Assembly (NCBI GenBank): GCA_000403415.2
Contig: KE159696.1
Coordinates: 96,900 to 160,899, forward strand
From: Firmicutes bacterium M10-2
GTDB lineage: Bacteria; Bacillota_I; Bacilli_A; Erysipelotrichales; Erysipelotrichaceae
Direction: 5' to 3'
Length of the DNA stretch: 64,000 nt
The notes below the pieces were generated by a model. The model worked only from the letters and a program-made list of their open reading frames with translations. It searched no databases and was not told where the DNA came from. The position numbers and the translations under genes are program-made. Positions 52,610 to 61,985 of the stretch are shown piece after piece. Each line of letters opens with the position of its first letter. Positions within the stretch are counted from its first letter, which is position 1.

Positions 52610-53108
52610 GAAAATCTTCTCCCTTCAATTCTTCATGTCCGCTTAATCCCGGATATCCAAGCTGACGCAGCACCTCATAAACAATGATTGCTGCACAATT
52701 GGATAAATTTAGCGATCGAGCGTTGGCAACCATCGGCAAACGCATACAACGATCTAAATGCCCTTGTAAAATATGCTTATCGATTCCTGTGCTTTCCTTT
52801 CCAAGAACTAAATAAATATCTCCTTCTTCTTTTTTAAAATCAAAATCCGAAGGTGCCCTCTTTCCGTAACGAGTCATAAAATACATTGAAGCATTGGGAT
52901 TTTCCTGCAAGAACGCATCCCAATTCGGATGAATATGAATATCCGCCTCTTTAATATAGTCCATTCCGCTTCGACGCAAATGTTTTTCATCCAAAGAAAA
53001 GCCAAGAGGCTCGATCAAATGCAGACGACTGTTTGTTGCCATACAGGTCCGAATGATATTTCCGGTATTGCCCGGGATTTCCGGTTCATACAATACAACA
53101 TGAATCAT
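52587..53108 (-). CDS. trmL: tRNA (cytidine(34)-2'-O)-methyltransferase
   Basis: A 173-aa SPOUT-fold enzyme that methylates the wobble ribose of certain tRNA-Leu. IHVVLYEPEIPGNTGNIIRT, LGKESTGI, RLPMVANARSLNLSNCAAI and YEVLRQ form the knotted SAM-binding site. Normal length. It overlaps rdgB by 4 nt (ATGA). Confidence 0.92.
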   Translation of the reverse strand: MIHVVLYEPEIPGNTGNIIRTCMATNSRLHLIEPLGFSLDEKHLRRSGMDYIKEADIHIHPNWDAFLQENPNASMYFMTRYGKRAPSDFDFKKEEGDIYLVLGKESTGIDKHILQGHLDRCMRLPMVANARSLNLSNCAAIIVYEVLRQLGYPGLSGHEELKGEDFLETYQGN

Positions 53109-53680
53109 GATTTCCTATCCTCCAAAAATTTACGCAATGCTGCACCGCGATGAGAAATCGCATGCTTTTTTTCGTCACTTACATTCGCTAATGTCGTTTG
53201 ATAAGGCGGATAGTAAAAAATCGGATCATATCCAAAACCGTTGCTTCCCAATTGTCGGTCATAAATTTCACCTTCCACTTCTCCTCGGTACACTTTTTCA
53301 CTTTGTTCATCAACATAAGCAATCACACAAACATATCGTGCGGTACGATCTTTTCCTTCGACCTGTTTTATTATATAGTTGTTTTTTATTTCATAAGATG
53401 TATCTTCCCCCATAAATCGGGCTGAATATACACCTGGCGCTTTATCCATTGCGTCTACTTCAATGCCGGAATCGTCCGCAAAAACCGGTTCATGAACAAC
53501 GGCATAAAGTGCTTTTGCCTTGATCATGGCGTTTTCTTCAAATGTCGTTCCGTTTTCTACAATTTCCAAAGGCTCTTTCAAATCCTTGAAACTTTTTATA
53601 ATCACATTTTTTCCGAGCATTTCCTGAAACTCTTCTAATTTATGGGTATTGCTTGTCGCAATCCAAACCGTTTTTTCCAT
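53105..53680 (-). CDS. rdgB: XTP/dITP diphosphatase
   Basis: A 191-aa Ham1-family enzyme that removes ITP, dITP and XTP from the nucleotide pool. WIATSNTHKLEEFQEML, FADDSGIEVDAM, PGVYSARFMGE, GFGYDPIFYYP and HAISHRGAALRKF are all present. ATG at 53680 follows ATGGAGG; the longer frame adds only a hydrophobic stretch without a ribosome site. First gene of the rdgB-trmL-membrane protein unit, divergent from ilvB. Confidence 0.93.
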   Translation of the reverse strand: MEKTVWIATSNTHKLEEFQEMLGKNVIIKSFKDLKEPLEIVENGTTFEENAMIKAKALYAVVHEPVFADDSGIEVDAMDKAPGVYSARFMGEDTSYEIKNNYIIKQVEGKDRTARYVCVIAYVDEQSEKVYRGEVEGEIYDRQLGSNGFGYDPIFYYPPYQTTLANVSDEKKHAISHRGAALRKFLEDRKS

Positions 53681-53781
53681 AAATAAACCTCCATTACATT
53701 TCATCTTAGCAACTTCACAAAAAAAAAGAAGCAAAAGTTTCAAAAAGTCGAAAACAATCTTCATGAAACAATGAAAATCTT

Positions 53782-53800
53782 TGAAACAAACGTTGTTTCA
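53782..53800. promoter_or_regulatory. Palindromic operator in front of ilvB
   Basis: TGAAACAA-ACG-TTGTTTCA, a perfect 8-bp inverted repeat. Its right arm contains the -35 box of the ilvB promoter. A partial outer repeat (TGAAAAT on the left, ATTTTCA-like on the right) surrounds it. A repressor bound here would block RNA polymerase. The regulator is unknown. Confidence 0.6.
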
Positions 53801-53821
53801 TTTTCAAGAATAGATTATAAT
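53793..53821 (+). promoter_or_regulatory. Promoter of ilvB-ilvN-ilvD
   Basis: TTGTTT (53793-53798), a 17-nt spacer and perfect TATAAT (53816-53821). Transcription would start about 25 nt before the ilvB start, leaving no room for a leader attenuator or T-box. Confidence 0.75.
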
Positions 53822-53854
53822 TTGCTTTAAGATTAAGAAAGGAGCCATTCTACT

Positions 53855-55519
53855 ATGAAACTTAACGGATCCCAGATCATTATGGAAGTTCTTCGTGAAC
53901 ATGGCGTAGATACAATCTTCGGTTACCCTGGAGGGACTGCCTTGAACGTGTACGATTCCATTTATGATTACCAAGATAAAATACATCATGTGCTTACTGC
54001 TCATGAACAAGGAGCAAGTCATGCTGCAGACGGCTATGCTCGCGCAACAGGAAAAACGGGCGTGGTTTTCGCAACCAGCGGACCGGGAGCAACCAACCTT
54101 GTGACAGGGCTTGCAACCGCTTTTTTAGACAGCATTCCGATGGTTGCTGTCACTTGCAACGTCAATGACGAAGCCATCGGTAGGGATGCTTTCCAGGAAG
54201 TTAGTATTACCGGTGTCACCTTGCCAATCACAAAGCACAACTTTTTTGTAAATAAAATCGAAAATTTAGCAGACACTTTGCGAAATGCCTTCCGCATCGC
54301 AAATGAGGGCAGAAAAGGACCGGTTCTTGTCGATATAACCAAAGATGTAACTGCTCCAACCAACTTTTATGAGTACATTCCGAAAAAGCCTCTTGCTTTG
54401 AAACCACATCCTATGATCGATGAAACAAAAATGGATGAAATTGCGGAAGCCATTTCCCTTTCAAAAAGACCGGTTGTGTATTTTGGAGGCGGTGTAAGTG
54501 CAAGCCTTGCAAAAGAAGAACTCAATGAGTTTATCGATCGAATCGATGCGGTGGCCACGTATACTTTAATGGGTGCAGGCATCCTGAAGCACGATGATCC
54601 GAGAAACCTCGGTTTGATCGGGATGCACGGCAGCATAGCTGCCAACCAGGCAATTGAGCAATCCGATCTTGTGATTGCGTTAGGAACACGTTTTTCAGAT
54701 CGGGTCGCACTGAATCCGAAACGTTTTGCACAGCGCGCAGCGATTGTGCATGTCGATATCGATGAATCGGAAATCAACAAAAATGTATTAATTAATTTTG
54801 AAGTCGTAGCCGATGTCAAAGATTTTCTTGATGCGATTTTACCAAAACTTGAAAAGCAATCTCATCCACAGTGGATTGAGCAAGTATCAAAATATCACAA
54901 GTTTGTTGATTGCGAAGTCAAAGAAGCAACCATTCGTCCTCGTGAAATCATCGAAGCAGCTTGTGATCTCACCGATAAAGAAACGATCTATGTCACAGAT
55001 GTCGGACAGCATCAAATGTGGGCTGCTCAATATTTGAAGCATGAGAAGGCGGAAAACTTTTTAACAAGCGGCGGTCTTGGAACAATGGGATATGGTTATG
55101 GTGCTGCGATCGGTGCCCAATTCGGAAAGCCCGAAAAACGAGTGATCCATTTTACAGGTGACGGAAGTTTTCACATGAACTTAAACGAAGCATGTACTGC
55201 TGTCAGCAATCACCTGCCAATCATTACGATTATTTTCGATAATAAAGTGCTTGGAATGGTTTATCAGTGGCAAACGGTTTTCTACAATAAGCATTATTCT
55301 CAAACGATGCCGCAAAGAAAGACCGATTACGTTCAGCTGGCCAAAGGATTTGGAGCAAAAGGTTTCGAAGTCAACACCATCGAACAGCTCAAAGATGCAT
55401 TCCGACAAGCTTTGAAGGAAAACGGCCCGGTATGGATTGCTTGCAATATCGCAAAAGAAGAACGTGTTCTTCCGATGATTCCAAACGGAGGAACAATTGA
55501 TGATATGATCACCAACTAA
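53855..55519 (+). CDS. ilvB: Acetolactate synthase, large (catalytic) subunit
   Basis: A 554-aa thiamine diphosphate enzyme joining two pyruvates, or pyruvate and 2-oxobutyrate, at the start of valine/leucine and isoleucine synthesis. FGYPGGTALNVYD, the catalytic Glu in TAHEQGASHAADGYARATG, and the ThDP/Mg motif GDGSFHMNLNEACTA...IIFDN are clear. Start follows AAGGAG. It is cotranscribed with its regulatory subunit 12 nt on. Confidence 0.96.
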   Translation: MKLNGSQIIMEVLREHGVDTIFGYPGGTALNVYDSIYDYQDKIHHVLTAHEQGASHAADGYARATGKTGVVFATSGPGATNLVTGLATAFLDSIPMVAVTCNVNDEAIGRDAFQEVSITGVTLPITKHNFFVNKIENLADTLRNAFRIANEGRKGPVLVDITKDVTAPTNFYEYIPKKPLALKPHPMIDETKMDEIAEAISLSKRPVVYFGGGVSASLAKEELNEFIDRIDAVATYTLMGAGILKHDDPRNLGLIGMHGSIAANQAIEQSDLVIALGTRFSDRVALNPKRFAQRAAIVHVDIDESEINKNVLINFEVVADVKDFLDAILPKLEKQSHPQWIEQVSKYHKFVDCEVKEATIRPREIIEAACDLTDKETIYVTDVGQHQMWAAQYLKHEKAENFLTSGGLGTMGYGYGAAIGAQFGKPEKRVIHFTGDGSFHMNLNEACTAVSNHLPIITIIFDNKVLGMVYQWQTVFYNKHYSQTMPQRKTDYVQLAKGFGAKGFEVNTIEQLKDAFRQALKENGPVWIACNIAKEERVLPMIPNGGTIDDMITN

Positions 55520-55531
55520 AAAGGAGAAAGC

Positions 55532-56038
55532 ATGAAAAAAGAAGTCATTAGTATATTTGTAGACAATAGTTCCAATGTCCTGACACGTGTGGCCTCCCTC
55601 TTTGGACGACGTGGATTCAATATCGAGTCATTAACGGTTTCCACCACAAATGACCCTTCCATTTCCAGGATCACAGTTGTCTTTAACGGAAACGAGCAAA
55701 CACTCCATCAAATCCTGACACAAACAAGAAAGCTAGAAGTGGTCAAGGATATTTTTACATTGGAAAAAGAGCATTCCCTTTTTCGGGAACTGCTTCTTGT
55801 TAAAGTCGCCTGCGACAAGTCAAATCGATCGGCAATCCGCGAAATTGTCGATATTTATCGTGGGAAGATCATTTCCCTTTCGAAATCATGCATGATCATC
55901 GAATTGACGGGGGCAAGCGAAAAAATTAACGGATTCCTCGAAATGCTTTCCTGCTATGATGTGCTGGAAGTGTGTCGTACAGGAGTCACCGGAATTTCAA
56001 GAGATGCAGATACAAAACTTGAAGATGAAGATGAATGA
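55532..56038 (+). CDS. ilvN: Acetolactate synthase, small (regulatory) subunit
   Basis: A 168-aa regulatory subunit that binds valine and controls IlvB. The N-terminal ACT domain is [31 protein letters not shown]. The second part, [31 protein letters not shown] and [17 protein letters not shown], matches the IlvH/IlvN C-terminal domain. Follows AAAGGAG. Its stop overlaps a possible ilvD ATG. Confidence 0.95.
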   Translation: MKKEVISIFVDNSSNVLTRVASLFGRRGFNIESLTVSTTNDPSISRITVVFNGNEQTLHQILTQTRKLEVVKDIFTLEKEHSLFRELLLVKVACDKSNRSAIREIVDIYRGKIISLSKSCMIIELTGASEKINGFLEMLSCYDVLEVCRTGVTGISRDADTKLEDEDE

Positions 56039-56052
56039 GAAAGGATCGTTTT

Positions 56053-57720
56053 ATGAATAAGAAAAAAAGCAGTGCAGTAACGCAAGGTATCGAAAAGGCG
56101 CCGATGCGTTCTTTGTTTTACGCCATGGGGTATACGAAAGAAGAACTCGATCGCCCTTTGATCGGGATTGTAAGTGCCCATTCGGATATCGTTCCCGGAC
56201 ACTTTCATCTCGATAAGATTGTTGAAGCGGTCAAAGCAGGCGTACAAATGGCCGGAGGGACCCCCATTATGGTTCCTTCTATTGGTGTATGCGATGGAAT
56301 CGCAATGGGACATATAGGAATGAAGTATTCTTTGCCAAGTCGTGAATTAATCGCTGACAGCGTTGAAACAATGGCGCAAGCTCATGCATTTGACGGTTTG
56401 GTGCTTGTTCCTAACTGCGACAAGATCGTTCCCGGAATGGTCATGGGCGCCCTTCGTTTAAATTTGCCGACCGTTGTGATTAGTGGAGGTCCCATGATGT
56501 CGGGATGTGTTGATAACGAAGATACATCCTTATCGAAAATGTTCGAAGCGGTCGGTGCAAGAAAAGCGAATTTGATCAATGACGAAAAGCTTGCAGAATT
56601 CGAAACAAACACATGTCCGGGATGTGGCAGCTGTTCAGGAATGTATACAGCCAATTCGATGAATTGTTTATGCGAAGCGCTCGGGATCGCTTTGCCGGGA
56701 AACGGAACGATTCCTGCTGTTCAGGCGCGACGTTTGCAGCTTGCGAAAAAAGCAGGAATGGCCATTATGGATCTTGTCGAAAAAGACATCAAGATCAAAG
56801 ATATCTTAAATGAGAAGTCGATCAGAAATGCCCTCACTTGTGATATGGCTCTGGGCTGTTCAAGCAACTCTGTTCTGCACTTGTTAGCGATTTCCAACGA
56901 GGCCGGATGCCCTTTGACGTTGGAAACGTTTAATGAATTCAGCGAAAAGGTTCCTAATCTTTGTCATTTGGCTCCTGCCGGAAAAACTCATATGCACGAT
57001 CTTGACCATGCAGGAGGATTGCAAGCCGTTTATCATGAATTAAACAAAGCGAATTTAATTGATCCATCCTTGATGACAGTTAATGGGAAAACCGTAGGTG
57101 AAAATATTGAATTTGCGGTCAATAAAGATCCGAAAACGATTCGTCCAATCGAAGAACCGTATTCAAAGACCGGCGGGATCGCGATCCTGTTTGGAAATAT
57201 CGCACCGGATGGTTGTGTCGTCAAACGAAGTGCGGTCGATGAAAGCATGATGCAGCACACAGGTCCTGCACGCGTATTCAACAGCGAAGAAGAAGCAATC
57301 GAAACCATTTACGCAGGAGATATCCATGATGGCGATGTTGTCGTCATCCGCTATGAAGGTCCAAAAGGCGGTCCCGGAATGCGGGAGATGCTTAATCCGA
57401 CCAGCGCTCTTGCGGGAATGAAACTGGATAAAACAGTGGCCTTGATTACAGACGGTCGTTTCTCGGGTGCAAGTCGTGGCGCTTCGATCGGTCATGTAGC
57501 CCCGGAAGCCGCAGCAGGCGGAAAAATCGGATTACTCGAAGAAGGCGATCTGATCACGATCGATATTCCGAATTATTCCATTCATGCTCATGTGGATGAA
57601 GAAACATTCGAAAAACGTAAAGCACAACAGAAACCCTTTGAATCGAAATTCAAATCTGGTTGGCTTTCCCGTTATCAGCGCATGGTACAAGGTGCCGACA
57701 AAGGTGCGATTTTAAAGTAA
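56053..57720 (+). CDS. ilvD: Dihydroxy-acid dehydratase
   Basis: A 555-aa iron-sulfur dehydratase that makes the 2-keto acids preceding valine and isoleucine. [14 protein letters not shown], the Fe-S cysteines in LVPNCDK and [17 protein letters not shown], and [17 protein letters not shown] are diagnostic. An ATG at 56035 overlaps ilvN, but that at 56053 has AAAGGA before it. It is the last gene of the unit; ilvC and ilvE are not in this window. Confidence 0.96.
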   Translation: MNKKKSSAVTQGIEKAPMRSLFYAMGYTKEELDRPLIGIVSAHSDIVPGHFHLDKIVEAVKAGVQMAGGTPIMVPSIGVCDGIAMGHIGMKYSLPSRELIADSVETMAQAHAFDGLVLVPNCDKIVPGMVMGALRLNLPTVVISGGPMMSGCVDNEDTSLSKMFEAVGARKANLINDEKLAEFETNTCPGCGSCSGMYTANSMNCLCEALGIALPGNGTIPAVQARRLQLAKKAGMAIMDLVEKDIKIKDILNEKSIRNALTCDMALGCSSNSVLHLLAISNEAGCPLTLETFNEFSEKVPNLCHLAPAGKTHMHDLDHAGGLQAVYHELNKANLIDPSLMTVNGKTVGENIEFAVNKDPKTIRPIEEPYSKTGGIAILFGNIAPDGCVVKRSAVDESMMQHTGPARVFNSEEEAIETIYAGDIHDGDVVVIRYEGPKGGPGMREMLNPTSALAGMKLDKTVALITDGRFSGASRGASIGHVAPEAAAGGKIGLLEEGDLITIDIPNYSIHAHVDEETFEKRKAQQKPFESKFKSGWLSRYQRMVQGADKGAILK

Positions 57721-57767
57721 AGAAGAAATACAAAAAATTCGATACCCAAAATAACTACAATGATGCC

Positions 57768-57804
57768 CCTCTCCTTAAGATTCTGCTTTTGGAGAGGTTT
57801 TTTG
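57768..57804 (+). terminator. Terminator of the ilvBND operon
   Basis: CCTCTCC (57768-57774) and GGAGAGG (57791-57797) form a 7-bp stem with a 16-nt loop, followed by TTTTTTG. Confidence 0.8.
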
Positions 57805-57880
57805 TTTATCTGCAAAAAAAGCCCCCGAACAGGACGTATCAATTTAGCAATCTGATAAATCTACTGTAAGGGAGCCGAGG

Positions 57881-59074
57881 CTAGTCTTTTACCGTTTCAA
57901 GGATCTTTTCATGTTCCGCAAACTGTCTTGCTGTGCGAGGAGATCGTCCATTGTTGCGAAGAGCAAACGCTTCAGCCTTAATAAACAGCTGTTGTTCATC
58001 AAGCTGAAGATCGTATTGTTCAGCATAGCTTTTTACGATTTCCAAATAAAGATCTTTTGCCGGTTTTGCAAATGTAATAGTCAACCCGAATCGAGCGGCC
58101 AGCGAAGCCGTTTCTTGAATCGAATCATTGCGATGGATCTCAGATCCTTCCCGATCGGAAAAACTTTCTTTGACCAGATGTCTGCGGTTGCTTGTCGCAT
58201 AAACAACGACATTGTGATTGGCCGCTACACTTCCTCCTTCGAGGATATTCTTTAACGCGATAAAATCGTCTTCTCCGGTCTTGAAGCTAAGATCATCAAT
58301 AAACAAAATAAACTTTAACGGATTCTCTGCAAGCGCTTCGATTAAAGAAGGCAAACAATTGATTTGCGATTTTTTCACTTCAACCAGACGCAATCCATCT
58401 TGATAATAATCATTCACGATTGCTTTGATAGTCGAGCTTTTACCGGTTCCTGCATCACCATAAAGTAGAGCATTGTTAGCTTTCAGACCCTGAAGAAACG
58501 CTAATGTATTTTTTAAAAGAAGATCGCGTTCCCTTGCATAGCCGGTCATATTTGATAAATGTTGAGGATCAGGATGCTGTATCGGAAACAGCGAGCCGTT
58601 TTCATCCAAACCAAACATATGGTACCTTGCAAAGATTCCATATCCTTTTTTGCAAAGCTCCTGGATTCTTTGTTTGTATTCTTCATTAAGACTTCGTTTT
58701 GTTGTATCCCATGCTGCAAGTTCAATGCTCGGGCAAAAGAAGTTTATGATGTCTTTGCTTGCCAGATCGTGTACTTTTTGCAAGATCTCGAGTTCCCGCT
58801 CAAGCGAGTTTTCCATATGAACGCTTACTTCTTCTTTTCCTCCTTTTTTCAAAACATAAAAATTTTCATCGTTGATCACAAGATCATAAACGATATCGGA
58901 TAGATTTCCTCCTTTGGAAAAGATATATGCACAAAAATCGCTGTAAGTTTGAATAAACATCCTTTCATCTTTGCTTTTCAGACAAGCAAAAAGTTTCTTA
59001 AATAGCGGCTGTTGAATCAGTGAATGAAAAATTACCAAAGAATATAACTGTTTTTCAAAAATTTGCAAATCCAT
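57881..59074 (-). CDS. DUF815 family AAA ATPase
   Basis: A 397-aa protein. The P-loop is LLYGDAGTGKSST (about residues 205-217), Walker B is KFILFIDDLSF, a sensor region is VVYATSNRRHLVKESF, and a C-terminal lid contains NNGRSPRTARQFAEHE. An N-terminal helical domain of ~170 residues precedes the ATPase. The family is widespread but its role is not settled. ATG at 59074 follows AAGGAA; it is divergent from ilvA, whose promoter overlaps this region. Confidence 0.85.
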   Translation of the reverse strand: MDLQIFEKQLYSLVIFHSLIQQPLFKKLFACLKSKDERMFIQTYSDFCAYIFSKGGNLSDIVYDLVINDENFYVLKKGGKEEVSVHMENSLERELEILQKVHDLASKDIINFFCPSIELAAWDTTKRSLNEEYKQRIQELCKKGYGIFARYHMFGLDENGSLFPIQHPDPQHLSNMTGYARERDLLLKNTLAFLQGLKANNALLYGDAGTGKSSTIKAIVNDYYQDGLRLVEVKKSQINCLPSLIEALAENPLKFILFIDDLSFKTGEDDFIALKNILEGGSVAANHNVVVYATSNRRHLVKESFSDREGSEIHRNDSIQETASLAARFGLTITFAKPAKDLYLEIVKSYAEQYDLQLDEQQLFIKAEAFALRNNGRSPRTARQFAEHEKILETVKD

Positions 59075-59103
59075 TTTCAATTCCTTTCTTTTTTGTTATT
59101 TTG

Positions 59104-59112
59104 TGCTATAAT
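59104..59112 (+). promoter_or_regulatory. Extended -10 promoter of ilvA
   Basis: TGCTATAAT (TG-n-TATAAT), 42 nt upstream of the ilvA start. The -35 region is poor, as is common with extended -10 promoters. Confidence 0.55.
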
Positions 59113-59154
59113 TTTACCATTCATTTGAGTTTAGGAAAGAGGTTTTTTCACAAG

Positions 59155-60360
59155 ATGTTGACAATCGATAAAGTATATAACGCAAATAATGTATTAAAGA
59201 AAGTAATCCGCAAGACCGATCTGATCGAAGCTCGCAATATTCCTTGCGACAATCACCTGTTTTTAAAAACCGAAAATTTACAAGTTACCGGAAGTTTTAA
59301 GATCCGAGGCTCTTATTATAAAGTCAGCAAACTATCCGAAGAAGAAAAAGCGAACGGAATTATCGCAAGCTCGGCCGGAAATCATGCGCAAGGCGTTGCT
59401 CTGTCTGCTCAGCATGCAGGAATTCCATGCACGATCTGTATGCCGGACAGTGCCCCGATTTCAAAGGTAGAAGCGACAAAAAGCTATGGTGCCCATGTCG
59501 TTCTTGTGGAAGGTGCTTATGACGATTCCTATGCAAAAGCTGCTGAGCTTTGCGAAGAACAAAAGCTCACTTTTATTCATCCTTACGACGATGAAGATGT
59601 GATTGCTGGGCAAGGCACGATTGCGTTGGAAATTTTGGATCAATTGGATGAGATTGATGCGGTCGTCGTTCCTATTGGCGGGGGCGGACTCATTTCCGGA
59701 ATTGCTTTTACGATCAAAAGTTTAAACCCGAATATCAAAGTATACGGTGTCCAAGCTGCCAAAGCGGCCAGCATGTTCGAATCGATCCGGGCAGGCGAAC
59801 AGCTTACATTGGAAAGTGTAAATACATTTGCGGATGGAATTGCCGTAAAACATCCGGGAGATAATACCTTTCAGATTGTCGATCAATATGTGGATGAAAT
59901 CGTTACAGTATCCGAGGATGAGATTGCCGCAGCCATCTTGACCTTGATGGAAAAACAAAAACTTGTTGCGGAAGGGGCCGGAGCCGTTTCGGTGGCAGCA
60001 GCTATGTTCAATAAGCTTCCTATCCAAGGAAAAAACGTCGTATGCATTGTTTCGGGAGGAAATATCGATGTGAATATCATCGACCGGGTCATGACCAGAG
60101 GTCTGCTGCTCAGCGGTCGAAAAACCAGTTTTACGATTGCTTTGACCGATAAGCCGGGACAACTTCTCGGAGTATCCAAGATCATTTCCGAAAACGGAGG
60201 GAATGTTGTTATGGTTGATTATGATAATGCTGATCCGGATATGGATATCAACGCTTGTTTTCTTAAAGTTACAGTCGAAACGAAAAACCATGCGCATATC
60301 CATAAAATTAAAAAAGATCTTGAAGCGAAAGGGTTCAAGATCGTACAAGAACGAGTATGA
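59155..60360 (+). CDS. ilvA: Threonine ammonia-lyase (threonine dehydratase)
   Basis: A 401-aa PLP enzyme making 2-oxobutyrate from threonine. The PLP lysine is in TGSFKIRGSYYK, the glycine-rich phosphate loop is VPIGGGGLISG, and SAGNHAQGVA and EGAGAVSVAA are conserved. A C-terminal ACT domain (about 325-401: FTIALTDKPGQLLGVSKII) suggests feedback or ligand control. ATG at 59155 gives the family-typical start; the longer frame from 59020 overlaps the divergent ATPase gene. It complements the ilvBND unit. Confidence 0.92.
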   Translation: MLTIDKVYNANNVLKKVIRKTDLIEARNIPCDNHLFLKTENLQVTGSFKIRGSYYKVSKLSEEEKANGIIASSAGNHAQGVALSAQHAGIPCTICMPDSAPISKVEATKSYGAHVVLVEGAYDDSYAKAAELCEEQKLTFIHPYDDEDVIAGQGTIALEILDQLDEIDAVVVPIGGGGLISGIAFTIKSLNPNIKVYGVQAAKAASMFESIRAGEQLTLESVNTFADGIAVKHPGDNTFQIVDQYVDEIVTVSEDEIAAAILTLMEKQKLVAEGAGAVSVAAAMFNKLPIQGKNVVCIVSGGNIDVNIIDRVMTRGLLLSGRKTSFTIALTDKPGQLLGVSKIISENGGNVVMVDYDNADPDMDINACFLKVTVETKNHAHIHKIKKDLEAKGFKIVQERV

Positions 60361-60364
60361 TTCC

Positions 60365-60390
60365 AAACACGCCATAAGGCGTGTTTTTAT
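60365..60390 (+). terminator. Terminator of ilvA
   Basis: AAACACGCC (60365-60373) and GGCGTGTTT (60378-60386) pair around ATAA and are followed by TT. Lies 5 nt after the ilvA stop. Confidence 0.85.
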
Positions 60391-60511
60391 CATTTTAATT
60401 ATGAACGCATTTATTTTTTTCATCCCATTAATTTCCATGATTGAGTTTCACAAAACAAAAAACGACAAGTTTATAAAAGAGAGAAATCAATACGACTTCT
60501 CCCTAATTCCT

Positions 60512-60946
60512 TTACTCTGTTTTTTCCTCAATACGATCGACAAGTTCTTTAAGTTCCGCACCGTTTTTCATCGCATAATCGTATTTCTGCTGCAATTCAT
60601 ATAAAGTTCTTAAAATATTGACCTTCATGTCTTTGAATACGTTTTCCGAAGTTATGATTCCGTTTGTACTCATTTCCATACCATCGGCTTTATATTTAAG
60701 CGTCCAATCATAATTATGAGGATTTTCTAGATCAACATCATCGTCATTGCTTGTCAAAAAAGGTTCCACATTTTTTTGGAACTGCATCAAGCCTTCTAAA
60801 GGAAGCTCAAAATCAATTGTAAACGCTTCTCCTTCATTGCTGATTCCTTCTACGCGAACGATTTCTCCGTCCGATATTACCTTTATACGGGATGTCGGAT
60901 CCGCTTCACACCCCATAGTAAAGCTTAAAAGATTTTCCGGTTTCAT
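60512..60946 (-). CDS. Unknown 144-aa acidic protein
   Basis: No signal peptide or helices. It has a mostly beta-type first part (SRIKVISDGEIVRVEGIS, AFTIDFELPLEGL), an acidic loop (SNDDDVDLENPHNYDW) and a helical C-terminal end (LQQKYDYAMKNGAELKEL). ATG at 60946 follows GAGG; a TTG one codon earlier is in frame. I do not recognise the family. Confidence 0.6.
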   Translation of the reverse strand: MKPENLLSFTMGCEADPTSRIKVISDGEIVRVEGISNEGEAFTIDFELPLEGLMQFQKNVEPFLTSNDDDVDLENPHNYDWTLKYKADGMEMSTNGIITSENVFKDMKVNILRTLYELQQKYDYAMKNGAELKELVDRIEEKTE

Positions 60947-61032
60947 CAAAAATACCTCACTTTCATTTTCTTGCTATTGATTATAACGAACTTTTAGCAT
61001 TTAAGCAACTTAAGTGATAATCCCTTCGAAAC

Positions 61033-61055
61033 AAAAAGAGGCTTTCGCCTCTCTT
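61033..61055 (-). terminator. Terminator of the thrS-lipoprotein unit
   Basis: On the minus strand AGAGGC-GAAA-GCCTCT is followed by TTTTTGTTTCG. Confidence 0.8.
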
Positions 61056-61064
61056 ATGGTCTTT

Positions 61065-61985
61065 TTATTGGGTAATCAATGTTTCCGGAATTTCGATAGA
61101 GAAGAGTTCCAAAAACTGTTTGACTTCTTCTTGCGCATTTTCCGCACTCACATATCGAATATTTTGAGCATCCCAAGTATTTACGGCAATTTGCGTGTTC
61201 GGTACGCCAAGTTGATCCGCACCAATCTCGTCGATTGTTTTTGTGATCTGATCCGGATCTGCATCTTCATCAAAAACTTGAATTCCGCTCAACAGTTTTT
61301 CCATATCTTTCTTTGAATCTTTTTTGACAAAAATTCCTGCCTGCGGATATCCTGTCGTGTCATTGTCCATTTCCTGCTGCCACAATTGCTGCAAGTTTGC
61401 GATGACTTTCAGATCCGTTCCGTTTTCTTTTGCTTTGGCAATCGTTGCGGCAGCTGCCGGCTGTGCCAAAAGCGCGATATTTGCTTTTCCTGTCAGCAAA
61501 GCCTGCTGGGCGTCCGAAACGGCATTGTACCATGTTGGCTGTGCTTTTACTTTATCCCCGAGCACTTTATTGTACACAAGTCCGGGAACCGCGTTTTCCC
61601 CGAATAACGCAATGGAATTGTTCGCATCTTCCCATGCATTGTCTTGAGATCCGACCAAATACAAATTTCCCCATGTGACGACAGCGGCAAGCTGATACGC
61701 ATCCGATTGAGCATATACTTTTGCGCCGACATTGATCGGAGCCACGATTGCATCGTACGATCCGTCTTTCTTTGAAAGTTCGGCAACAAGCGGATCGCTT
61801 CCATCCACATAAGTGATCGTCGTATTTTCAACATTTTTTGCTCCGAGAGTTGCTAAGGCCGGTGCACCTGTCGGACACAACACTTCATAAGAAATATCTT
61901 CCTGCGTTGTCGTATTCGAGCACGCCCCTAAAGTCAGGGCGATCCCACACGCTAACAACGCTTTGCTTATTTTTCGAATAAACAT
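61065..61985 (-). CDS. Solute-binding lipoprotein, type 2 periplasmic-binding fold
   Basis: A 306-aa lipoprotein. It has a signal peptide with lipobox LGAC (Cys22 acylated), then a bilobed binding protein of the NMT1/TauT-like kind (LCPTGAPALATLGAKN, YDAIVAPINVGAKVY, GENAVPGLVYNKVLGD). No permease or ATPase gene is nearby. Its start lies inside thrS (19-nt overlap), so it is translated from the threonine T-box transcript. The ligand might be threonine-related, but this is only suggested by context. Confidence 0.8.
   Translation of the reverse strand: MFIRKISKALLACGIALTLGACSNTTTQEDISYEVLCPTGAPALATLGAKNVENTTITYVDGSDPLVAELSKKDGSYDAIVAPINVGAKVYAQSDAYQLAAVVTWGNLYLVGSQDNAWEDANNSIALFGENAVPGLVYNKVLGDKVKAQPTWYNAVSDAQQALLTGKANIALLAQPAAAATIAKAKENGTDLKVIANLQQLWQQEMDNDTTGYPQAGIFVKKDSKKDMEKLLSGIQVFDEDADPDQITKTIDEIGADQLGVPNTQIAVNTWDAQNIRYVSAENAQEEVKQFLELFSIEIPETLITQ

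Noticed and set aside
57805-57880. Possible IS remnant or second terminator between ilvD and the DUF815 gene
   Set aside because: Only a weak stem before a T run on the minus strand; no inverted ends or duplicated flanks found.
59722-60438. 238-codon minus-strand open frame opposite ilvA
   Set aside because: Fully antisense to a clear ilvA gene; product matches nothing and is a codon-bias shadow.
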